This document shows, one piece after another, positions 7,525 through 12,974 of a stretch of DNA of 12,974 nucleotides. The DNA comes from Methyloprofundus sp. Lineage in GTDB: Bacteria; Pseudomonadota; Gammaproteobacteria; Methylococcales; Methylomonadaceae. Positions within the stretch are counted from its first letter, which is position 1. Each line of letters starts with the position of its first letter. A program made the translations under genes and the position numbers. Where the stretch lies: contig JAUXBW010000017.1 in the NCBI GenBank assembly GCA_030619185.1, positions 1 through 12,974 of the forward strand, given 5' to 3'. The notes beneath the pieces are model-generated. The model was not told the origin of the DNA, ran no database searches, and was given only the letters and a program-made list of their open reading frames with translations.

Positions 7525-9272
7525 AAGGCGGTACTCAGACTAAAGTGCACATGCACATCAGAAAAATCTTCACTAGGCACAGCAAGATCAAGGCGCACCG
7601 GCCCAACCAGGGTATACCAGCGCACCCCGAGCCCCACACCAAATTTCATATTCAGGTCTCTGGAAAATGCATCCCCCGCATCGACAAAAACCGCCATACT
7701 CCAGTTTTCAATAATCCTTTGCTCATATTCCAGACTAGCGGTGGTCAAATAGCGTCCACCAATCACTTCTCCGGAAGCATCACGCTGACCAATACTTTTA
7801 TAATCATAACCGCGCACACTATTATCCCCCCCCGCATAAAACCGGTAACTACTAGGCAGATCTTCAAAGTTATCAACAGCAGTAGCACCTAGATCCATTC
7901 TGGCTAATATACGCCCTCCGTAAAAAGTAGGGTAAGCACCTTTTACATGCAATTTCGTTTGCATAAAGCTCACCGAGGAGCCCACGCTACGATGTGCTCC
8001 ATTGAGCTCGAACATGTATTTATAACCTTCCAGATAAGTGAGCTTCTTAATCGCCCGAACATTAGAAATACTGATACCAGGGACCAAAAGAAACTGTGTT
8101 TGAAACGGGTCACTATTAGAATTACGAAACCGTTCAGCGACAAAGTTCAGTTGCTCTGCCACTATTAATTGACCATAAAATCGCTTGGATAGCCTCACGC
8201 CCACATCAAGCTTGCCACTATTGATATTAACCGTATTTTCATAAGTCAGCCCGGCAAAAAACGACAAACGATCTTGTAACGGATTACTCAGGGGTAAAAT
8301 ATACTCCATCACCAGATTGGATTTTTTTAAGGATAGATTCAAATCAGCAACGAACTGATGTCCACTCTCATTTAGATACCTGTTTTTATACCCGCCACTC
8401 AAGCGGAACCCCAGATCAGTATCATAACCAGCACCCGCAGATAATACATGTCGAGGAAGGTTACTTAATTTTACCGTCAGAGGTGCCTGATAATCTTGCG
8501 CCTGTTTTTGCTGGTACTTTAATTCGACACCTTTAAAATATCCTGATAAATCTAACAACTGATGGGACTCAAAAACGCTGTCCCGGTCATAAGCCTGTCC
8601 CGCCTTAAGCGTCAAAAATTTACGACTAAAATCAATATCCAGAGCACTCTTTTCCACATCAATCCGGCTAATATAATAGCGCTGGCCTGTTTGCAGATGT
8701 AACTGAACACTTGCACTATTAGTTTCCGGGTCAACCAATAACCGCTTAAGCATAAAATAACTATCAAAATAGCCCTTGGCATCCGCACGGGCTTGCAAAC
8801 TCTTTTTAAGTTTATCGTATTGCTCATGATTAACTGTATCACCTACCCTAATACTGATTTTTTGTAATAATTCAGTAAAAAATAACTCCTCAGATCCCGG
8901 CCCCAACACTTGAACATCGATTGCATCAATAATCATGGGAGGCCCTGCTTCTATAGCAAAAGAACTCTCCCAGCAGCCGTCTTCCCAGGACAAGTTTTTT
9001 TTAATTTGCGGATGGTAAAACCCTAATGCGCGTAGTGCTTTTTTTACCTGTAAAGGTGCTTGATTAAACAAACGTTTAATTTTCCAGCTAGGTGCATCAC
9101 AGGCCTCATGAGTCAAAGATAAATAAGCGCGCACATTATCTTCCTGCTCAGAATTCAAACCAGTAATCTCAACAATCGGATCAGCATAAAGCAAACCAGA
9201 GAAGCTAAAATAAATTAGCAATATTCCGATTGAGAAGCAATGGGGAACGGCAAAGTGGCGTGAGTTAATCAA
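7521..9272 (-). CDS. tamA: TamA, Omp85-family outer-membrane assembly protein
   Basis: TamA is the outer-membrane partner of TamB. The 583-residue precursor (E. coli TamA 577) has a signal peptide with likely cleavage after LLYA (Ala30). A periplasmic part of about 240 residues fits three POTRA domains, with features such as LRALGFYHPQI and RADAKGYFDSYF. A C-terminal 16-stranded beta-barrel follows. The Omp85 L6-loop motif VRGY is at 486-489, within GGDNSVRGYDYKSIGQRD, and the late strands include GVGLGVRWYTLVGPVRLDLA. The start is a TTG at 9270-9272. An in-frame stop lies a few codons further upstream with no ATG between, and no in-frame ATG precedes the hydrophobic core. The Shine-Dalgarno is weak. 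It overlaps tamB by 4 nt. Confidence 0.95.
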   Translation of the reverse strand: MINSRHFAVPHCFSIGILLIYFSFSGLLYADPIVEITGLNSEQEDNVRAYLSLTHEACDAPSWKIKRLFNQAPLQVKKALRALGFYHPQIKKNLSWEDGCWESSFAIEAGPPMIIDAIDVQVLGPGSEELFFTELLQKISIRVGDTVNHEQYDKLKKSLQARADAKGYFDSYFMLKRLLVDPETNSASVQLHLQTGQRYYISRIDVEKSALDIDFSRKFLTLKAGQAYDRDSVFESHQLLDLSGYFKGVELKYQQKQAQDYQAPLTVKLSNLPRHVLSAGAGYDTDLGFRLSGGYKNRYLNESGHQFVADLNLSLKKSNLVMEYILPLSNPLQDRLSFFAGLTYENTVNINSGKLDVGVRLSKRFYGQLIVAEQLNFVAERFRNSNSDPFQTQFLLVPGISISNVRAIKKLTYLEGYKYMFELNGAHRSVGSSVSFMQTKLHVKGAYPTFYGGRILARMDLGATAVDNFEDLPSSYRFYAGGDNSVRGYDYKSIGQRDASGEVIGGRYLTTASLEYEQRIIENWSMAVFVDAGDAFSRDLNMKFGVGLGVRWYTLVGPVRLDLAVPSEDFSDVHVHFSLSTAL

Positions 9273-9354
9273 AGATTTTTCAATTTTGTGGAAACTATGA
9301 AAATTTTAACACTTAATTACTCAGCATAGTCTAAAGAACGAGGCACCATTCTCG

Positions 9355-9377
9355 CCTGCCTGGATTAAGCAGGCAGG
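9355..9377. repeat. 7-bp perfect inverted repeat (CCTGCCT/AGGCAGG)
   Basis: GC-rich stem of 7 bp around a 9-nt loop in an otherwise AT-rich spacer, about 85 bases upstream of tamA. There is no T-run on either side, so it does not look like an intrinsic terminator. It could be an intergenic repeat or a protein-binding palindrome. Confidence 0.5.
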
Positions 9378-9472
9378 TAATAAACAAAGGTAACCGACTA
9401 CATCATAGCTTGAATATGACTGAGGAGTATGGGTAATCAGGCAACATTTTGTTCTATCCAAATAATACAAAA

Positions 9473-9510
9473 TGCTAGGAGACTGTCCGAGAATAGACAA
9501 CCTGCTAGCA
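9473..9510. repeat. Nested inverted repeat upstream of hspQ
   Basis: Outer arms TGCTAG/CTAGCA (6 bp) enclose inner arms TGTC/GACA (4 bp) with an 8-nt loop and short asymmetric interior segments. It lies about 100 bases before the hspQ start, upstream of any likely promoter. It resembles the small interspersed palindromes common in bacterial spacers, but copy number elsewhere cannot be judged here. Confidence 0.45.
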
Positions 9511-9608
9511 AACTTCTTTTAATAATCAGAGATAGAGTAAAATTAAATCATGGAATCTGGGATAAAAAGAAGATAAGCTGACTACTATCTATTCTGAGGA
9601 GTGATTAA

Positions 9609-9920
9609 ATGAGTGATGCTAAATTTTTTATTGGGCAAGTTGTTCAACACCAATTACTCGATTATCGTGGTGTCATTATAGATGTCGACTATAAGTTTCT
9701 AGGCAATGAGGAATGGTATCAAGAAGTAGCACGAAGTCGCCCGCCAAAAGACCAGCCTTGGTATCACGTGCTAGTCAATAATTCCATACACCAAACTTAT
9801 GTTGCCGAGCGTAACATTGGATCCAGTGAAGAGCCTAAGCCTATTAATCATCCCTTATTAAAACATTATTTTAAGGGAATAGCAGACGGGGTTTATCAAC
9901 TTAAAACTCAAAATAACTAA
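9609..9920 (+). CDS. hspQ: Heat shock protein HspQ (YccV-like, hemimethylated-DNA-binding fold)
   Basis: The 103-residue protein matches the HspQ/YccV family. Visible landmarks are FFIGQVVQHQLLDYRGVIIDVD (about 6-27), a short acidic/aromatic region with EEWYQEVARSRPP, the hallmark PWYHVLVN (about 53-60), HQTYVAERNI (about 64-73), and a C-terminal HPLLKHYF. HspQ was described in enterobacteria as a heat-shock protein that binds hemimethylated oriC DNA, and later as a Lon substrate and specificity-enhancing activator recognised through its C-terminus. Here the C-terminal tail is YQLKTQNN. GAGGAG at 9596-9601 lies 7 nt before the ATG, a strong site. The next gene starts one base after the stop. 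Heat-shock control is not evident from the promoter region. Confidence 0.92.
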   Translation: MSDAKFFIGQVVQHQLLDYRGVIIDVDYKFLGNEEWYQEVARSRPPKDQPWYHVLVNNSIHQTYVAERNIGSSEEPKPINHPLLKHYFKGIADGVYQLKTQNN

Positions 9921-9921
9921 G

Positions 9922-10890
9922 ATGTATTCCATGAGTCACCCACATAATTGCTGTGTCTATTTAGGTGAAGATCTAGCCCGTTACGGTTTTGGTAATGATC
10001 ACCCTTTTGGCCCTAAACGGCATCACGTATTTGAGCAAGAATTTTACAAACAATCGCTGCAAGATAAAGTAAATATACTCTCACCTCAAACAATTGATCA
10101 AAGCACTTTGGAATTATTCCACACGCATGACTATGTTGAGCAAGTAAAAAGGCAATCAAAATCAGCTACTGGATATCTGGATCAGGGTGATACACCAGCA
10201 TTTTTAGGTATGTATGAAGCGGCATCTTTTGTCGCTGGTTCAGTCTGTGATGCAGTAGACCGTCTAGTGAATAAAGAATATAAACGTGCTTTCATTCCCA
10301 TAGCCGGCCTACATCACGCACGACGCAATATAGCAGCAGGTTTTTGTGTCTTTAATGATTGCGGCATAGCCATCGAGTACTTAAGGCATAAACACCATAT
10401 TCAGCGCATCGCTTATGTCGATATTGATGCTCATCATGGCGATGGTGTTTATTACAGCTTTGAAACTGACCCTGACCTTATTTTTGCTGACCTACATGAA
10501 GATGGTCATTATCTATACCCTGGCACTGGGTCAGAAAATGAAACAGGTAAAGGCAGTGCAAAGAACACAAAACTTAATATACCGATGCCTCCTCATTCAG
10601 ATGACGATACCTTTATGCAAGCATGGGATAAGCTGGAAAAATTTTTATTAGCCCACCCTGTTGATTTTATCCTCTTGCAATGTGGTGCCGACAGCATAAA
10701 AGGAGACCCCATCACGCATATGGAGTACAGTGAAAAAGCGCATTCACATGCAGCTAAAAGGCTCTGTAAGATAGCCGATACAATGTGTAAGGGGAGACTT
10801 ATTGCCATGGGAGGTGGTGGCTATAATCATCAGAATATAGCTAAAACCTGGACAGCAGTTGTGGCAAGTATGGCTCAAATTACGTATTGA
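9922..10890 (+). CDS. Class I histone-deacetylase-family zinc deacylase (AcuC-like)
   Basis: This 322-residue protein has the arginase/deacetylase fold signatures of the HDAC/AcuC/APAH superfamily. They are GLHHARRNIAAGFCVFNDCGIA (129-150) with the active-site His131-His132, VDIDAHHGDGV (166-176) supplying zinc ligands Asp169 and His171, CGADSIKGDP (254-263) supplying Asp257, and MGGGGYN (296-302) with the transition-state Tyr301. All catalytic residues are present, so it should be an active amidohydrolase. The substrate could be acetyl-lysine (AcuC-type), acetylpolyamine or another acyl amide. The ATG at 9922 is one base after the hspQ stop; a second ATG at 9931 is an alternative start. The downstream spacer lacks a clear terminator. 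Confidence 0.9.
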   Translation: MYSMSHPHNCCVYLGEDLARYGFGNDHPFGPKRHHVFEQEFYKQSLQDKVNILSPQTIDQSTLELFHTHDYVEQVKRQSKSATGYLDQGDTPAFLGMYEAASFVAGSVCDAVDRLVNKEYKRAFIPIAGLHHARRNIAAGFCVFNDCGIAIEYLRHKHHIQRIAYVDIDAHHGDGVYYSFETDPDLIFADLHEDGHYLYPGTGSENETGKGSAKNTKLNIPMPPHSDDDTFMQAWDKLEKFLLAHPVDFILLQCGADSIKGDPITHMEYSEKAHSHAAKRLCKIADTMCKGRLIAMGGGGYNHQNIAKTWTAVVASMAQITY

Positions 10891-11181
10891 TGCAGGAGGT
10901 GATGAAACTTGCCTTGTGTCGGTTTGTGTTATTAATTTGAGATTAAGTAACTACTCAGCGAAGCTGATAGTTCAATAGAATTACAAAACAAATTCATGAT
11001 TAAATCGTAATCAACCCGCTAATCACCATGTGTATGCAAACCATAGTATTTTGTTTGCCATATGAAAAAATCAAAACTTTGGTGAATTGCCTTTTTACTC
11101 ACCAATATTGCGTAAAATCAGCAAATAACATATAAAACCGCACAAATGGCGTACAATAAATAAAAATAATTGGAGACCATT
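10891..11181 (+). other. Intergenic region before the toxin-antitoxin module
   Basis: No convincing gene. Noted structures: a full anti-SD complement AGGAGGTGAT (10894-10903) leading into a 12-codon frame; a hairpin at 10949-10972 with a GAA loop; the inverted repeat GCAAAC/GTTTGC (11036-11041 and 11053-11058); and TTGGTGA (11079-11085) / TCACCAA (11099-11105). Near the module, GCGTAAAAT (11111-11118 region) and GCGTACAAT (11149-11157) form an imperfect repeat. Their TAAAAT and TACAAT are possible -10 boxes, with no matching -35 box. One or more of the palindromes may be the operator of the RHH antitoxin, which is an inference. Confidence 0.5.
10949..10972 (+). repeat. Hairpin downstream of the deacylase gene
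   Basis: AACTA-C-TCAGC / GCTGA-TAGTT forms a 10-bp stem with one bulged C and a GAA triloop, about 60 bases after the stop codon. There is no T-run after it, so it may be a 3'-end processing hairpin rather than a classic terminator. Confidence 0.4.
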
Positions 11182-11954
<773 letters not shown>

Positions 11955-11967
11955 ATTTTTCTTGTAA

Positions 11968-12078
11968 AGCTTCATCTATCAATATATTTATGGGAAGAAT
12001 GACAAACCTTTCTATGTAAGAGGTCCCTACGAAACAGTGAATGAAGCCAAAAAAATTATAAACAAGCTAATTTTTTGA
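11968..12078 (+). pseudogene. C-terminal fragment of an unidentified protein
   Basis: An open frame of 36 codons ends in TGA at 12076-12078, with no in-frame ATG and a stop at 11965-11967. Its translation has real-protein character: SFIYQYIYGKNDKPFYVRGP, then YETVNEAKKIINKLIF. Codon choice looks normal, with an FYVRGPYET strand-turn and an amphipathic EAKKIINKL helix. I do not recognise the family. The frame begins 13 bases after the toxin stop, so it is best read as the 3' remnant of a gene disrupted when the toxin-antitoxin module or other DNA arrived. A short functional ORF with a non-ATG start is less likely. Confidence 0.55.
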
Positions 12079-12239
12079 ATTTATAATCTATTTTAGTTTC
12101 TTTCATAATCGGGGAGCTTCAGAGCTTTGGTTTTAGTTTTTCAAAGAGTGACCAATATACGTTGAAATATAGAACTCTAATCGTATTCGTTCTATGCACA
12201 TAAACCAAAGAGCTGTCCCTCAACAACGTTAGATACCCT
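12079..12239. other. Intergenic region with nested inverted repeats
   Basis: No gene is visible. Outer arms are AGCTTTGGTTTTA (12123-12135) and TAAACCAAAGAGCT (12201-12214), complementary apart from a small bulge. Inside them lies a perfect 7-bp pair, ATAGAAC (12169-12175) / GTTCTAT (12189-12195). The arrangement recalls a degenerate palindromic element of about 90 bp. It also lies just beyond the 3' end of the minus-strand gene and could end its transcript, although no clean T-run follows. Confidence 0.4.
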
Positions 12240-12632
12240 TTATCTCTTAACAAACTGATAAATAGCACCAAACCTAGCTTTCAATGTCATGTTTTTGTCA
12301 TCTTTGCTAACCAAAGAGAAAATATCAAATTTTCCTGCCCTGCCTAAAAGAGCTATTTTTAATTTATCATCTTCAATTTCATACTTTACAGGTAATTGAT
12401 CATAATAGCCGCCATCACGCGGTATATTTTTGATAATAACAGTACCATTACTACTAAAAACCCAAGTATCTTCTCTTTTCATCAGTTCCTCTGCTTTCTC
12501 AGACTTTTTAGTGTATTCCAAAGCCCAAGCACCTTGTATATTATCATTTGTTAAAGGCACGCCTTCAGCAAATGCATGACTACTAAGTAAGATAAGGCTA
12601 GTTATAAGTGCAGCTAGATTCAATTTTTTCAT
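12240..12632 (-). CDS. Small secreted protein, lipocalin-like hypothetical
   Basis: A 130-residue protein with a clear Sec signal peptide: MKK, a hydrophobic core LAALITSLILL, and a cleavage site after SSHAFA (Ala22). The mature part of about 108 residues starts EGVPLTNDNIQGAWALEY and is dominated by predicted beta-strands (TWVFSSNGTVIIKNI, YEIEDDKLKIALLG, NMTLKARFGAIYQFVKR). This pattern and the early GAW resemble small lipocalin-like domains, but I cannot name the family. There are no cysteines, so it is not a lipoprotein. The start is the ATG at 12630-12632, with GGAG six bases upstream (12639-12642). A longer frame to 12680 would put a polar stretch before the signal peptide and is rejected. 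Probably periplasmic or exported; function unknown. Confidence 0.75.
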   Translation of the reverse strand: MKKLNLAALITSLILLSSHAFAEGVPLTNDNIQGAWALEYTKKSEKAEELMKREDTWVFSSNGTVIIKNIPRDGGYYDQLPVKYEIEDDKLKIALLGRAGKFDIFSLVSKDDKNMTLKARFGAIYQFVKR

Positions 12633-12764
12633 CGTTTTCTCCAATTTATTTAACGGGTATTCGATAGCCATTGTACGCATTAAGTATAAGAAAAATAGTC
12701 TTAGTTAATTATAAGAATAAAAAATAATGGGCCAAAATATCAAAGATAAAGGAAAATCAAAAGT

Positions 12765-12814
12765 CAGGTCTCGAATTGAGAATTTTTAGAACCACATTCG
12801 TAATTCGAGACCTG
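12765..12814. repeat. Perfect 13-bp inverted repeat
   Basis: CAGGTCTCGAATT (12765-12777) and AATTCGAGACCTG (12802-12814) are exact reverse complements around a 24-nt loop. There is no T-run right after either arm. The long perfect arms suggest a selected structure such as an intergenic palindromic element or a site for a DNA-binding protein. Confidence 0.7.
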
Positions 12815-12832
12815 CTCCTTGTTTTTAAGCCC

Positions 12833-12866
12833 GGTAGGGTGGGCAGGTTTTATTGCCCAGCCTACC
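12833..12866. repeat. GGTAGGGTGGGC-type inverted repeat
   Basis: GGTAGGGTGGGCA (12833-12845) pairs with TGCCCAGCCTACC (12854-12866) at 12 of 13 positions around an 8-nt loop. Repeats with a GTAGGGTGGGC core and a TGCCCACCCTAC partner are a widespread kind of interspersed palindrome in bacterial genomes, from my general knowledge. Its closeness to the preceding 13-bp inverted repeat (19 bases) suggests a composite repetitive unit. Confidence 0.65.
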
Positions 12867-12974
12867 ACAATGCACTGATACAGCGTAATAAACCAAGGCC
12901 AATAAAGTCGCTCATACCCTTCAACTCTGGGCATAAGCGAGCCCACAAGGGATAACGCTCTACTACAGACCTCA

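Larger units (their letters stand above)
9273..9608. other. Divergent intergenic region (tamA / hspQ) with several inverted repeats
   Basis: No gene is visible in these 336 bases. They contain: CCTGCCT (9355-9361) / AGGCAGG (9371-9377), a perfect 7-bp stem with a 9-nt loop; ATTTTGT (9446-9452) / ACAAAAT (9467-9473); and a nested structure with TGCTAG (9473-9478) / CTAGCA (9505-9510) outside and TGTC (9484-9487) / GACA (9496-9499) inside. A TAAAAT at 9538-9543 could be the -10 box for hspQ, but no good -35 stands at the right distance. I found no convincing sigma32 box pair and no clear tamA promoter. Confidence 0.6.
12633..12974. other. Right-end intergenic region
   Basis: No supported gene in 342 bases. 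Upstream of the small secreted protein, minus-strand TATACT and GCGTACAAT are possible -10 boxes without a good -35. The rest is dominated by two inverted repeats (12765-12814 and 12833-12866), described separately. Past 12870 I see no structure I can name. A minus-strand open frame of 60 codons runs through both repeats and is considered spurious. Confidence 0.5.

Noticed and set aside
9400..9430. CTTGAA at 9409-9414 as a sigma32 -35 box for hspQ
   Set aside because: No CCCCAT-like -10 box at 13-15 nt; the following sequence is TATGGGTAATC.
11028..11135. Plus-strand frame of about 35 codons starting ATGTGTATGCAA
   Set aside because: No Shine-Dalgarno, overlaps two inverted repeats and the likely toxin-antitoxin promoter region, and the peptide has no recognisable feature.
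12764..12946. Minus-strand open frame of 60 codons at the right end
   Set aside because: It runs straight through two inverted repeats, has no ribosome binding site of note, and its composition follows the repeats. It is most likely spurious.

Overview
The window looks like the chromosome of a fairly AT-rich gammaproteobacterium. Three things point there: the intact rpsP-rimM-trmD-rplS operon, an adjacent tamA-tamB operon, and a hspQ gene, which is mainly proteobacterial. The protein sequences resemble gammaproteobacterial ones. A Methylococcales-like genome is possible, but nothing here settles the order. Most of the window is ordinary core genome; the right end is more accessory.

Positions 1-2160 (minus strand) hold a palindromic element at the window edge, a rho-independent terminator, and the translation operon rpsP (S16), rimM (30S maturation), trmD (tRNA m1G37 methyltransferase) and rplS (L19). 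The genes are spaced 9 nt or less apart or overlap by one base. A good sigma70-like promoter precedes rpsP. Positions 2317-3672 carry ffh, the SRP GTPase, with two candidate promoters in tandem upstream.

Positions 3673-4083 are non-coding and contain a compact 161-bp element with 27-bp terminal inverted repeats and an inner 16-bp perfect hairpin. It looks like a MITE and abuts the tamB stop codon. The first ~200 bp of the window appear to be a second, diverged member of the same family. Positions 4084-9272 (minus) encode TamA (outer-membrane Omp85 protein) and TamB (inner-membrane-anchored, periplasm-spanning partner), overlapping by ATGA. Together they form the translocation and assembly module.

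A 336-bp divergent intergenic region with several inverted repeats separates tamA from the plus-strand pair hspQ (a Lon-associated small heat-shock protein) and a class I HDAC-type zinc deacylase. These two are 1 nt apart and probably co-translated. Next comes a DUF1778 (RHH)/GNAT toxin-antitoxin module of the TacA/TacT-AtaT type. It is followed directly by a 36-codon decayed coding fragment, which suggests that the locus has been rearranged. The right end holds a small secreted protein with a lipocalin-like look (minus strand) and two strong inverted repeats, one of them a GGTAGGGTGGGC-type intergenic repeat.

I see no clearly new multi-gene system. The most interesting signals are the two-member MITE-like family placed at operon 3' ends, the hspQ-deacylase coupling, and the toxin-antitoxin module beside a gene remnant.
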